Source of the DNA: Desulfobacterales bacterium
GTDB taxonomy: Bacteria; Desulfobacterota; Desulfobacteria; Desulfobacterales; JANQIE01
Reading direction: 5' to 3'
DNA: 64,000 bases
Assembly: GCA_028282295.1 (NCBI GenBank)
Contig: JANQIE010000085.1
Span: forward strand, 1 to 64,000
Shown here: one piece after another, positions 17,163-29,396 of the stretch
Layout: the number at the start of each line of letters is the position of its first letter
How positions within the stretch are numbered: position 1 is the stretch's first letter
Notes under the pieces: generated by a model
Seen by the model: the letters and a program-made list of their open reading frames with translations, nothing else
Told to the model about the DNA's origin: nothing
The model's database searches: none
Position numbers and translations under genes: made by a program

Positions 17163-17272
17163 GCAGTTTTCGTTAGGAGTACGTTAAAAAAAATGAAGAT
17201 ATTCGGACTGTTGCCGGTTGACTCCGTTCATGGCTTTGCCTACATTGGAAAAAATCAACAGCCAAAAAAACT

Positions 17273-17911
17273 ATGTCACTAAAAACGTTCCAAAATTTGC
17301 CGGTCGCCAAACAACGGCGCATCACGCAGGCGGCGGTGGATGAATTCAGCGTCAAGGGGTACGCCGGCGCGAGCATCAACGCCATTGTGAAGAACCTGGG
17401 CATTGCCAAGGGGTCCATTTTTCAGTACTTCGGCGATAAAAAGGGGCTCTTTCTGTTTGTGTTCGATCATGCCATGCAGATGGTCAAGGGCAACCTGAAA
17501 ACCGTGCGCGAATCGACCCGGGAAGAAGATCTGTTCACCCGGCTTGAAAAAACCATGCTGGCCGGGGTGCTGTTTTTAAATGAGCATCCGGTGATTTACA
17601 AACTTTACCTGACGATCATGTTCGAGTCGGGGATTCCCTTTCGCACCGAGATCCTGACGTCCCTGCGTCAGTATAGTGTGAAATACCTGCGGGGGCTGCT
17701 CGAAGACGCACACCGGCGCGGCGAGTTGCGCGAGGATCTCGATCTGGACAAGGCCGGGTTTTTACTCGATGCGGTGATGGATCGTTTTTTACAGGCTCAG
17801 ACCACGGCCCACCTGGACGCCGGCCTGGGGGTCTACCAGTGTGACATGGAGACGGCCCGCCGTTGGGTGACCGGGCTGTTGGCGGTTATGCGCACGGGGG
17901 TTTTGAAGTAA
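17273..17911 (+). CDS. TetR/AcrR-family transcriptional regulator
   Basis: This 212-residue protein has a TetR-type N-terminal HTH (about residues 10-56): RITQAAVDEFSVKGYAGASI, then KGSIFQYFGDKKGLFLFVF. A helical ligand domain follows. It is divergent from the ilv leader, with about 170 bp between the starts, and lies 1 bp before mqnB on the same strand. It is therefore probably cotranscribed with mqnB and could control either the mqn genes, the ilv promoter or itself. No clear Shine-Dalgarno precedes the ATG. The ligand is unknown. Confidence 0.85.
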   Translation: MSLKTFQNLPVAKQRRITQAAVDEFSVKGYAGASINAIVKNLGIAKGSIFQYFGDKKGLFLFVFDHAMQMVKGNLKTVRESTREEDLFTRLEKTMLAGVLFLNEHPVIYKLYLTIMFESGIPFRTEILTSLRQYSVKYLRGLLEDAHRRGELREDLDLDKAGFLLDAVMDRFLQAQTTAHLDAGLGVYQCDMETARRWVTGLLAVMRTGVLK

Positions 17912-17912
17912 A

Positions 17913-18683
17913 ATGGGCGATCGTTCGACTGACGGCGATATTCTTGTCGTTGCCGCCGTTGATGATGAATCGGTTTTGTTGGCTGACCAACTGGAGTATC
18001 CCGGCCGGCAGTATTGCGGCCACCGTGACGTGTTGACCGGCAGACTCATGCAATGGCCGGTGCGCTTGCTGACCGCCGGGGTCGGTCTTGTGAATACGGC
18101 CCAGGCGTTGACCGCCGCCATTGAATCCCGGCGGCCACGCTTGATTATCCAGATCGGTTCGGCCGGGGTGTTTGGCCAAAGCGGTTTGGATGTCGGTGCA
18201 ATCGGTCTGGCCACGTGTGAAATCGATGTTCAGTTGGGATTGGAAACGCCAAACGCCGGTGTGGCCGATTCGGCGGCGCAATTGCCGTTTGCAGTGCTCA
18301 GGACGGCAGGGCGCGCCTATACGAATCGATTTGAATTGCCCGCGGGGTGGGTGGCGTGGGCCAAAACCACGCTCCAATCTCATGCCCGGTTTGAAGGCGT
18401 GCCGGTCGCCGACGGTCCTTTTGTCACTGTGAGCACCGTCACCACCACGGACCGGCGCGCGCAGGCACTTTATGCTGAACACGCTGGCATCATGGAAAAC
18501 ATGGAAGGGGCGGCGGCGGCCCATTTGGCGTTGTTTTACAACCTTGCGCTGGTGGAGGTGCGGACCGCGAGCAATCTTGTCGGCCATCGGGACCGCCGGT
18601 CGTGGCGGCTCGCCGAGGCCCACCGGACCTGTTGCGAGGCGGTTTTAACCTTGATGGCGGCCATGGATCGGGCGCCGTTTTGA
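17913..18683 (+). CDS. mqnB: Futalosine hydrolase
   Basis: MqnB cleaves futalosine to dehypoxanthine futalosine and hypoxanthine in the futalosine menaquinone pathway. The 256-residue protein belongs to the nucleoside phosphorylase/hydrolase superfamily. It has the GIG-type loop as QIGSAGVFGQSGL, and ENMEGAAAAHLALF, where the Met-Glu binds ribose. ASNLVGHRDRRSW is typical of futalosine hydrolases. Its neighbours (mqnD, mqnE, mqnC, mqnX, mqnA) confirm the assignment. It starts 1 bp after the TetR gene. Confidence 0.92.
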   Translation: MGDRSTDGDILVVAAVDDESVLLADQLEYPGRQYCGHRDVLTGRLMQWPVRLLTAGVGLVNTAQALTAAIESRRPRLIIQIGSAGVFGQSGLDVGAIGLATCEIDVQLGLETPNAGVADSAAQLPFAVLRTAGRAYTNRFELPAGWVAWAKTTLQSHARFEGVPVADGPFVTVSTVTTTDRRAQALYAEHAGIMENMEGAAAAHLALFYNLALVEVRTASNLVGHRDRRSWRLAEAHRTCCEAVLTLMAAMDRAPF

Positions 18684-18759
18684 ATAGGCTTCAAGAAAAC
18701 GCGGTTGCCCATTGCGAGAAACAACAGTTATTATTAAACCGGCGGCTAAATAGGCAGAC

Positions 18760-18857
18760 CTTCGTCATGCCGGACTTGATCCGGCATCCAGAATTGACAC
18801 TTGATGCCGGCGCTCGCCGGGATCACAATTTTAAAGGTATTTTATTGCCGGGTTAAT
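18760..18857. repeat. 98-bp dispersed repeat, copy 2
   Basis: It aligns gap-free to 1-98 with four mismatches. It fills the mqnB-mqnD gap and ends 3 bp before the mqnD ATG, so the translation-initiation region of mqnD is made of repeat sequence. Confidence 0.9.
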
Positions 18858-18860
18858 AAT

Positions 18861-19700
18861 ATGCTTCAAACGCTTTCCCTGGCCTATTCCACTTGCCCGA
18901 ATGACACGTTTCTTTTTTACGCCCTGGCTCACGCCAAGGTTACGGTGCCGCAAATCGGTTTCGATATTGTTTTGGATGATGTGGAAACCCTGAATCAGGC
19001 CGCCCGGCACGGCCGTTACGACATCACCAAAATGTCCTTTGCCGCGTTGGGACACTTGCAGGATCGCTATGCGTTGCTGCGCAGTGGAGCGGCTTTGGGC
19101 CGCGGCTGCGGTCCATTGGTGGTGGCCCGGCCCGGTTTCGATATCAACCGTCTGGCGCAAACACCGGTGGCGGTGCCCGGCTTGTGGACCACGGCTCATT
19201 TGCTGCTGGCGCTCTACTTGGACGACGTTCCGAATGCACAACCGATGGTGTTCGATCAGGTCATGCCGGCGGTCAAAGCCGGCGCGTACCGGGCCGGGGT
19301 GATTATTCATGAAGGCCGCTTTACCTATCCGGCTTACGGTTTGCAGTGTCTGGTCGATTTAGGACAGTGGTGGGAGGCCCAGACCGGTTTGCCGATTCCG
19401 CTGGGGGCCATTGCCATACGGCGCAATATGCCCGGCAAGACCGCTGCCCGGATCGAAAAGGCCATCCGGGCCAGTTTGACGTTTGCCCGCCGCCATCCGG
19501 CGCAAGTCCGGCCCTACATCGATCATCACGCTCAAGAGATGGCCCCGGATGTGGTGGATCAACACATCGAATTGTATGTCAATGATTTTACGCTCGATCT
19601 TGGCGACGAGGGGAGGCGGGCCGTGGCAACATTGTTTGAGCGGGGCCGTCGCAACGGTGTTCTGCCCCCTGGTTCACGGCCGTTGTTTATCGCAGATTAA
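18861..19700 (+). CDS. mqnD: 1,4-dihydroxy-6-naphthoate synthase
   Basis: MqnD converts cyclic dehypoxanthine futalosine to 1,4-dihydroxy-6-naphthoate. The 279-residue protein has a periplasmic-binding-protein-like fold. It opens with the family signature LAYSTCPNDTFLFYALAHAK, followed by DVETLNQAARHGRYDITKMS. The ATG at 18861 is correct: a 20-residue longer reading (from 18801) would translate the repeat and has no homology value. The Shine-Dalgarno is weak. It converges on mqnA with a 6-bp gap. Confidence 0.94.
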   Translation: MLQTLSLAYSTCPNDTFLFYALAHAKVTVPQIGFDIVLDDVETLNQAARHGRYDITKMSFAALGHLQDRYALLRSGAALGRGCGPLVVARPGFDINRLAQTPVAVPGLWTTAHLLLALYLDDVPNAQPMVFDQVMPAVKAGAYRAGVIIHEGRFTYPAYGLQCLVDLGQWWEAQTGLPIPLGAIAIRRNMPGKTAARIEKAIRASLTFARRHPAQVRPYIDHHAQEMAPDVVDQHIELYVNDFTLDLGDEGRRAVATLFERGRRNGVLPPGSRPLFIAD

Positions 19701-19706
19701 GGTGAA

Positions 19707-20567
19707 TTACGCGACAAACGCAGGTTCAACCGGTTTGTCGCACAAACCGTTGACATACGCGAGTTGGAAAAAACAGGTCAGCCCTGCCAGGTGGCGCGGC
19801 GTCAACGCATAGCTTAGATGCTGAAAGTAGGCGCGGCAGCGATTCAGGTCGAGACCGAGCTCGGCCGCGGCCCGTGCGCACAGGTCGCTCTGGTGGCGGC
19901 GGCCCTGTTGGTGTGACTGCGCAAACAGGGATGTCAGGCGCCGGATGCTGTCCGGCTGTTGCGCGGCAAATTGTTTGCGCACGGCCCACACGGCAAAGAC
20001 AAAGGGCAGCCGGGTGCGGTCATGCCACATTTTCCCCAAATCGTACACATAGCCGAAACTACCGCGCCAGTTATAGCGCAGGGCCGCATCACCGATGATC
20101 AGGGCGGCATCGATCTGCGTTGATAGACGCTCGGGCGGTCCCACCGGGCCGGTGATGAACCGGGCGTCGATGTCTTCCATCCGCAGGAGCAGTTTGACCA
20201 GGGCGGCGGCCGAGGCCGACTCATCAGTCAGCAAAACAGTGCCGGTCGTCAGTTCACCCATTGGTCTGCGGCTCACCAGCAGCACGCTCATCACCTTGCC
20301 TTCGCAGGCAATCGATTGACCGGGCATCAGCAGCCAATCGGCCTGATTCAGGGCATACGCCATGGAAGATACCGGACTGACATCCAGACGGCTGTCGGCC
20401 AGCATCCGGTTCAGAACCGCCGGTGGGTGGTTGTGCAATTGCAGCCAGGCGGGCCGCAACCCGTTGTCCAGGCCGTAGTAAAGCGGAGCGACGTTCAGGT
20501 AGTTGATCCGGCCCAGTTTTACCGGTGTGATTGGTGTCGGCGGTTGATGTGACGTATCTGTTTTCAT
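19707..20567 (-). CDS. mqnA: Chorismate dehydratase
   Basis: MqnA dehydrates chorismate to 3-[(1-carboxyvinyl)oxy]benzoate, the entry step of the futalosine pathway. The 286-residue protein has the family start GRINYLNVAPLYYGLDNG, VSSMAYALN, and a two-lobed binding-protein fold. The ATG at 20567 lies 4 bp after the mqnX stop; a TTG at 20600 overlapping mqnX is a less likely start. It is the last gene of the minus-strand run mqnE-mqnC-mqnX-mqnA. Confidence 0.93.
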   Translation of the reverse strand: MKTDTSHQPPTPITPVKLGRINYLNVAPLYYGLDNGLRPAWLQLHNHPPAVLNRMLADSRLDVSPVSSMAYALNQADWLLMPGQSIACEGKVMSVLLVSRRPMGELTTGTVLLTDESASAAALVKLLLRMEDIDARFITGPVGPPERLSTQIDAALIIGDAALRYNWRGSFGYVYDLGKMWHDRTRLPFVFAVWAVRKQFAAQQPDSIRRLTSLFAQSHQQGRRHQSDLCARAAAELGLDLNRCRAYFQHLSYALTPRHLAGLTCFFQLAYVNGLCDKPVEPAFVA

Positions 20568-20571
20568 GGTG

Positions 20572-21735
20572 TTATTGGGTGTTGTGCACGATGGTTTCAA
20601 TCACCGCCCGGCGGTGGTTACAATGCAGCGGCCGATAAACCGGGGCGTCTTTTTTACCGGGTGTCAGGGTACCCCAGGCGGCATGCAGCCCCAACGCCCG
20701 CGCGCCGTGGCAGGTGGCCATGGCAAACAACACGGCCGGGTCGACCTGCTGATAGGACCGGGCGGCAAAGGCCAACTCGTCCCACATGCTAAGCGACCGC
20801 ACGCTCGCCAAACTGTCGGTGCCCAACGCCGGTTGCAAGCCCGCGGCCAGCATGCGTTGCAGGTCTGGCAACCGCTGGTGCAGATTTTGATTGCTGCGCG
20901 GGCAGAGGCAAACCGCCGTTTGTCTATTTGCCAGAACCGCTATGTCCGTATCGTCGGCGTGCAGGGCATGAACCACCAGGGTGTCGCGATCCAGCAGGCC
21001 GAGCCGGTCCAGGTACTGGATAGGCGAGGCCGCCGGTAGCGGCCAGTCGTCGTGATCGATCCCGCGCGACTTTATGAAATCGCTCCAGGCGCCCTGGCCG
21101 GTGGTGATGAATGCCGTCTCGGCGGCGGATTCGGACACGTGAATTGCCATGGGGCGTTTTTGCTGCTGTGTTATCGCCTTGATTTTTTGCAGCAGTTTCG
21201 GTGCAGTCGTGTGCGGGGCGTGCCCGGCCAGCGAAGTGGTGACAAGCCCGGTGTCCGGTTGCCGGTCCCCAAATGAGGCCGTCGTCCCCAAATGCTCCTG
21301 AAACCGGATACCGGCCAAACCGGACTGCTCCATGGCCGGTCCACTCAATCCCAAGGTCGAAACGTCGCCCACGACCCGGCAACCCGATGCATACAATCCC
21401 TTGGCGGCCCCGGCAGCCCCGGCGGCAAGGTCCTGACGGTTGACGGTTTCACGTTGGGCGAGCAGCTCGCGCACCCAGGTTTCGAATCCTTGCGTCCGGC
21501 AAACCTGGCCGTGAAGGGCACTGAGTTCCAAATGGGTGTGTGTGTTGACCAGACCGGGGGTCAGGATACCCGGGCCATGGTCGACTACCCGGACACCTGA
21601 AGGCCCGTGCCCTTTGCCAACATCGACAATGCGGCCGTTGACGGCATGGATGTAACCGGTTTCGATGATGATTTCCGGTGTTGCCACAACCCATCCGGCT
21701 TTATGAACCCTTGCGTGTAAATGGTTGGTTTCCAT
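20572..21735 (-). CDS. mqnX: Amidohydrolase, probable aminofutalosine deaminase
   Basis: This 387-residue ATZ/TRZ-type amidohydrolase has the metal motif LVNTHTHLELSALHG, then HVSESAAE, LVVHALHA, and the Asp region ALGTDSLAS. It sits inside a mqn operon between mqnC and mqnA and coexists with futalosine hydrolase MqnB. It therefore very likely deaminates aminofutalosine to futalosine. The function rests on family and context; related deaminases such as SAH or guanine deaminase share the motifs. The ATG at 21735 is 7 bp after the mqnC stop. Confidence 0.85.
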   Translation of the reverse strand: METNHLHARVHKAGWVVATPEIIIETGYIHAVNGRIVDVGKGHGPSGVRVVDHGPGILTPGLVNTHTHLELSALHGQVCRTQGFETWVRELLAQRETVNRQDLAAGAAGAAKGLYASGCRVVGDVSTLGLSGPAMEQSGLAGIRFQEHLGTTASFGDRQPDTGLVTTSLAGHAPHTTAPKLLQKIKAITQQQKRPMAIHVSESAAETAFITTGQGAWSDFIKSRGIDHDDWPLPAASPIQYLDRLGLLDRDTLVVHALHADDTDIAVLANRQTAVCLCPRSNQNLHQRLPDLQRMLAAGLQPALGTDSLASVRSLSMWDELAFAARSYQQVDPAVLFAMATCHGARALGLHAAWGTLTPGKKDAPVYRPLHCNHRRAVIETIVHNTQ

Positions 21736-21742
21736 GCGTTGC

Positions 21743-22810
<1,068 letters not shown>

Positions 22811-22817
22811 GATCTGC

Positions 22818-23936
22818 CTATTCGATGCCGCCCGCGCGGACCGTTGGCCCGGTGGTGGCGACCGGTTGATAAAAAGAATCGCGTTGCACCGGCTTAAAAC
22901 CGGCCTTGGCGATTAAACGGCGCAGTTGTGACGGGTTCAAGCCCTTGGCGGTGACGGCGCCGGCAGTGTGGGTGATTTTTTCCTCGATAATGGTGCCGTC
23001 CAGGTCGTCGGCGCCGAAGGCCAGCGCGGTCTGCGCCGTTTTCTCGCCGATCATGACCCAGTAGGCTTTGATATGCGCGAAATTGTCCAATATCAGCCGG
23101 GCGATGGCCACGGCTTTTAAATCGTCGAAACCGGTGGTGGGGTGCAGGTGGCTTAAACCGGTGTTGGCGGCGTGAAACGCCAGCGGGATAAACGCTGAGA
23201 AACCGTTGGTTTCGCTCTGCAAGCTGCGCAGGCGCAGCAGGTGTTCGACGCGTTCGGCGTCGGTTTCGATGTGTCCGTAAAGCATGGTGGCGTTGGCGCT
23301 CAGGCCGGCCCGGTGTACCGCGCGCATGACTTCCAGCCAGCGGCGGTAGCCGATTTTGCGGGGAAACAGCCGGTCGTGGATGCGGTCGCTCATGACTTCG
23401 GCGCCCCCCCCCGGCAACATGGCTAAGCCCGCCGCCTTGAGCCGGGCGATGGTTGCATCCAGGCCGAGCCTGGATATGGCGGCCAAGTGGTCGATTTCCA
23501 CGGCGGTGAAGGCTTTAATGGTGGCTTTGGGCCGAATCTCACGAATGGTCGCCAGCAGGTCAAGATAGTAGGTGAGGGGTAATTCCGGGTTCAGGCCGCC
23601 CACCACATGGATTTCAGTGATCGGTTCATCAATGCGGGACAGCAGTTTGGCGCGAACGGCCTCACGATCCAGGGTGAAGGTGTCAGGGGCGTCCTGATCC
23701 TGTCCGTAGGCGCAAAATTTGCAGCGGTTTGCGCAGATATTGGTATAGTTGAGGTGCTGGTTGTAAACGAAATAGGCGCGGTTGCCGTGACGTCGGCGGC
23801 GCATGAAGTCGGCCATGCGGCCGATGCCGATGATGTCGTTGCTGCGGTAAAGCCGGAGGCCGTCCTCGAAATCGAGGGACCGGTCTGCGTGTACTTTTTC
23901 AAATATCGGCAGCAGATGTTTGTCGAGAACCTGCAT
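22818..23936 (-). CDS. mqnE: Aminofutalosine synthase (radical SAM)
   Basis: MqnE adds the adenosyl radical of SAM to 3-[(1-carboxyvinyl)oxy]benzoate, giving aminofutalosine. The 372-residue protein has cluster Cys in NYTNICANRCKFCAYGQD, HVVGGLNPELPLTYYLDLL, and MLPGGGAEVMSDRIH. The ATG at 23936 is preferred; an in-frame upstream start at 24002 adds 22 residues that look like translated leader. It is first in the minus-strand mqn run and diverges from hgcA. Confidence 0.94.
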   Translation of the reverse strand: MQVLDKHLLPIFEKVHADRSLDFEDGLRLYRSNDIIGIGRMADFMRRRRHGNRAYFVYNQHLNYTNICANRCKFCAYGQDQDAPDTFTLDREAVRAKLLSRIDEPITEIHVVGGLNPELPLTYYLDLLATIREIRPKATIKAFTAVEIDHLAAISRLGLDATIARLKAAGLAMLPGGGAEVMSDRIHDRLFPRKIGYRRWLEVMRAVHRAGLSANATMLYGHIETDAERVEHLLRLRSLQSETNGFSAFIPLAFHAANTGLSHLHPTTGFDDLKAVAIARLILDNFAHIKAYWVMIGEKTAQTALAFGADDLDGTIIEEKITHTAGAVTAKGLNPSQLRRLIAKAGFKPVQRDSFYQPVATTGPTVRAGGIE

Positions 23937-24039
23937 GTTCTTTTTATTATTACAATTATTGGATAGATAGTGTTGGCCCCGGAAAAGTGACCAGGTGGTC
24001 ATTTAATAGCGGCAACAGTCCGGTTTGGCAAGCTTTTTA

Positions 24040-24069
24040 TTGACTTTCAAAGGGGCCGACGAAATTATA
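24040..24069 (+). promoter_or_regulatory. Possible hgcA promoter
   Basis: TTGACT (24040-24045) is followed after 17-18 bp by AATTAT/ATTATA (24063-24069). It is placed about 65 bp before the hgcA start. No ArsR-type operator or regulator gene was recognised nearby. Weak sequence evidence only. Confidence 0.4.
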
Positions 24070-24136
24070 GATGCCTTCAAAAGCGAGTCGTGCTAATCTG
24101 TTCCTGCACACGCTGTGATTATAAGAGGTAATATCC

Positions 24137-25333
24137 ATGACCGACCCCTTCAAAACCCGTGATTGCTGCCCGTCGAAATCTTCGGCTGGCGGCTGTGAAA
24201 CGTCCACCATATCGCTGATGGATCATATGCCGTCCAATGAACCCTGTTGCGGACCGGATCTGGCGTGCGCTAGCCGTCCGGATGAAAGACCGGGCTACAT
24301 TCTGTGGCATTTTGTCGATAAATTTATTCGCACCCCTGCCGGGCCGGTGCCGCAGGTGCAAACCCAATTGACGCGCCGGGATGTGCGCGGCAATCTGGCG
24401 GTGCGACTGGGCATTAATCGATTTGAGTACAAGGTGGCCCCGGGGCTATATTGCGTTGGAACCCCCGGAGCGGAGGCCCCGGTGGTGGTGACCGCCAATT
24501 ATAAGCTGACTTTCGATGCGGTGCGCCGGTCCCTGCATTGCCGGGATGCCTGGATTCTGGTGCTGGAAACGCATGGTATCAATGTCTGGTGCGCGGCGGG
24601 CAAAGGGACGTTCGGCACCCAGGAGATCATTCGACGCGTCAAGGCCACTGAATTGGCACAGGTGGTAAACCACCGCCGTTTGATCGTGCCGCAATTGGGT
24701 GCGGTGGGGGTTGCGGCTCACCTGGTCAGCAAGGGCTGCGGTTTCAAGGTGATCTGGGGACCGGTTCGCGCCGAGGATTTAAATGAATTTCTCGCCGCTG
24801 GCAACAAGGCCGGCCCGCAAATGCGCAAGGTGACTTTTACTCTGTGGGAACGGTTGGTGCTTGTGCCGGTGGAAATCAATAACCTGGGCCGGCATTTGTT
24901 GTGGCTGACACTAGCCCTTTTCGTCCTGTCGGGTATCGGCGGCGGCATATTTTCAATCACCGCCGCTCTTGAAAGGTCTGTCATGGGGTTGGCGGCGGTT
25001 GCTGCGGGCATCCTTGCCGGCGCCGTGGCCGCGCCGGTATTGTTGCCCTGGCTTCCGGGCCGCGCCTTTGCGGTAAAAGGGACGGTGACCGGCGCCGTTG
25101 CGGGACTGCTTGTGTTGATATTGTTCTGGGCGCGGGCCGGCACGCTGGAGCTGCTGGCGTTGCTGTGTTTCACTGTTGCGCTGAGCAGTTTTCTGGCGAT
25201 GAATTTTACCGGGTCGACACCGTTTACGTCGCCCACCGGCGTTGAAAAAGAGATGCGCAAGGCAATACCGGTGCAACTGTTGGCGGTTGGGTTGTCGGCC
25301 GTGGCCTGGATCGGGGCGGGTTTCGCAGGGTAG
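24137..25333 (+). CDS. hgcA: HgcA, corrinoid methyltransferase for mercury methylation
   Basis: HgcA is the membrane corrinoid protein that transfers a methyl group to Hg(II), forming methylmercury. Residues 149-156 read NVWCAAGK, the diagnostic cap-helix motif whose Cys (C152) ligates cobalt, followed by GTFGT. Five hydrophobic segments follow at about 253-275, 283-302, 315-332, 335-355 and 377-395, as in the family. MNFTGSTPFTSPTGVEKEM lies before the last one. The 398-residue length exceeds the roughly 340 of the type protein, because of a Cys-rich N-terminus (CC at 10-11, C20, CC 37-38, C44). The ATG at 24137 follows AGAGGT. hgcB lies 64 bp downstream. Confidence 0.96.
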   Translation: MTDPFKTRDCCPSKSSAGGCETSTISLMDHMPSNEPCCGPDLACASRPDERPGYILWHFVDKFIRTPAGPVPQVQTQLTRRDVRGNLAVRLGINRFEYKVAPGLYCVGTPGAEAPVVVTANYKLTFDAVRRSLHCRDAWILVLETHGINVWCAAGKGTFGTQEIIRRVKATELAQVVNHRRLIVPQLGAVGVAAHLVSKGCGFKVIWGPVRAEDLNEFLAAGNKAGPQMRKVTFTLWERLVLVPVEINNLGRHLLWLTLALFVLSGIGGGIFSITAALERSVMGLAAVAAGILAGAVAAPVLLPWLPGRAFAVKGTVTGAVAGLLVLILFWARAGTLELLALLCFTVALSSFLAMNFTGSTPFTSPTGVEKEMRKAIPVQLLAVGLSAVAWIGAGFAG

Positions 25334-25397
25334 GATCGCCGGAATCAGAATGTTGCCCCCTCTACCATATAAGAATAGAAGAAAGGGATAATGGAAG

Positions 25398-25688
25398 ATG
25401 CAGCGATTTCGCTATTTACCGGAGGTAACCACCTTGAAATTGAATGCCGGGGCCTGCGTTGGTTGCGGCATGTGCGAGGCGGTCTGTCCGCACACGGTTT
25501 TCGCCGTCCATGAGCGCAAGGCCCGGATCGTTGATCTGGACGGCTGCATGGAGTGCGGCGCCTGTGCCATCAATTGTCCTGCTGAGGCGATCACGGTAAC
25601 GCCGGGTGTTGGTTGTGCCGGCTACATCATCCAATCCTGGATCAAAGGCAAGGAAAATGCCGCTTGCGGCGGACCGGGATGTTGTTGA
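25398..25688 (+). CDS. hgcB: HgcB, 2[4Fe-4S] ferredoxin of mercury methylation
   Basis: HgcB is thought to reduce the HgcA corrinoid and to help deliver Hg(II). The 96-residue protein has two complete [4Fe-4S] motifs: C20-x2-C23-x2-C26-x3-C30 and C50-x2-C53-x2-C56-x3-C60. The second is in the hallmark DGCMECGACAINC. It also has an isolated Cys73 and a C-terminal vicinal pair C95-C96 (GGPGCC). These three extra Cys are the known HgcB-specific residues. The pairing with hgcA makes the call secure. The start at 25398 follows GGAAG. Confidence 0.96.
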   Translation: MQRFRYLPEVTTLKLNAGACVGCGMCEAVCPHTVFAVHERKARIVDLDGCMECGACAINCPAEAITVTPGVGCAGYIIQSWIKGKENAACGGPGCC

Positions 25689-25928
25689 TTCGAACGTGTC
25701 AATTGGGTGCGGTGGTTGGATGAAATTTTGATGTCCTGTACGCACCCACGGCGCACTGTCCGGTCCTTTATTTCATTTATTTCATTTTATTCGCTTCGGT
25801 CCTGTACAACTTCTGATTTTGTCATTTGTTCCACTCCTTTTGAGCCGACCATTCATTTCCCGCGACCGAATTCAATCCATTGGCGACCGCCGGTAAGCGG
25901 TGTCACTAAATTGTTAGTCGGAGGAGCT

Positions 25929-26672
25929 ATGTGGAAATACCTGGTGTTGAGTATTTGCATTTGGGGGTCTATTGGGATTTTACCGAGTGATACCGGCGCG
26001 TTTGATCTGGAGATCGTGACGGAGGAGTGGGCACCGTATAATTACAAGAATGGTGACGTGTTGACCGGATTTTCGGTGGAGATCGTTCGCGCCATTATTG
26101 CCGAGTTGGGCGAGAAACATGAAATTCATCTATATCCGCCGGCGCGAAGCTCCATGATGATTGAGAAAATGCCGAATGTGATGAAATTCTCATGGTTCCG
26201 CACACCGGCGCGGGAGAAAAATTTCAAATGGATCGGTCCCATTTCCCAGGATGCGGTCTATTTTTACAAGAAAAAAGGGGACCAGCGGGTCTTCAAGACA
26301 ATCGAGGATATCAAGCGCGCCGACAATATTACGGTTCCGCATCGCGGTCTCATTTTGAAGCATGTTGAGGCGCTTGGAATTACGAACATTACCAAAATCC
26401 CCAACAAGGAGGGGCAATTTCTGCACCTGTTTCGGGGTGAAGCGGATCTTTGCGTCAATTCAACTCCCCTGGGCATTGCCTACTATCTCGAAATGTTGAA
26501 CATGCCTGCGGATGCCCTGGTGCAAACCCAGGTGAAGTTGTTGGAATTTCCGCTTTACATCGCGTGTTCCAAGGCGATTCCTGATAGTGTGGTCACCAAA
26601 TGGCAAGAAGCGTTGGATCGCGTCAAGGCGTCAGGGCAATATAAGCGGATTTATGATAAGTATCTGAACTAG
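25929..26672 (+). CDS. Periplasmic solute-binding protein, family 3
   Basis: This 247-residue secreted protein has an N-terminal signal peptide (MWKYLVLSICIWGSIGIL, cleavage near residue 24). A SBP_bac_3 fold follows: LEIVTEEWAPYNYKNGDVLT, GFSVEIVRAII, then a hinge and a C-terminal YKRIYDKYL. Such proteins bind amino acids or small organic ligands, or act as sensor co-receptors. No ABC permease or ATPase gene lies nearby. The ATG at 25929 follows GGAGGAGCT; a longer reading from 25707 is translated spacer. It ends base-to-base with the convergent hybrid kinase gene, suggesting a possible ligand-sensing link (inference). Confidence 0.87.
   Translation: MWKYLVLSICIWGSIGILPSDTGAFDLEIVTEEWAPYNYKNGDVLTGFSVEIVRAIIAELGEKHEIHLYPPARSSMMIEKMPNVMKFSWFRTPAREKNFKWIGPISQDAVYFYKKKGDQRVFKTIEDIKRADNITVPHRGLILKHVEALGITNITKIPNKEGQFLHLFRGEADLCVNSTPLGIAYYLEMLNMPADALVQTQVKLLEFPLYIACSKAIPDSVVTKWQEALDRVKASGQYKRIYDKYLN

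Positions 26673-29396
<2,724 letters not shown>

Noticed and set aside
24003..24136. Cobalamin riboswitch before hgcA
   Set aside because: The 134-bp gap is too short for the usual element, and no B12-box-like motif (GCCACTG) was seen.
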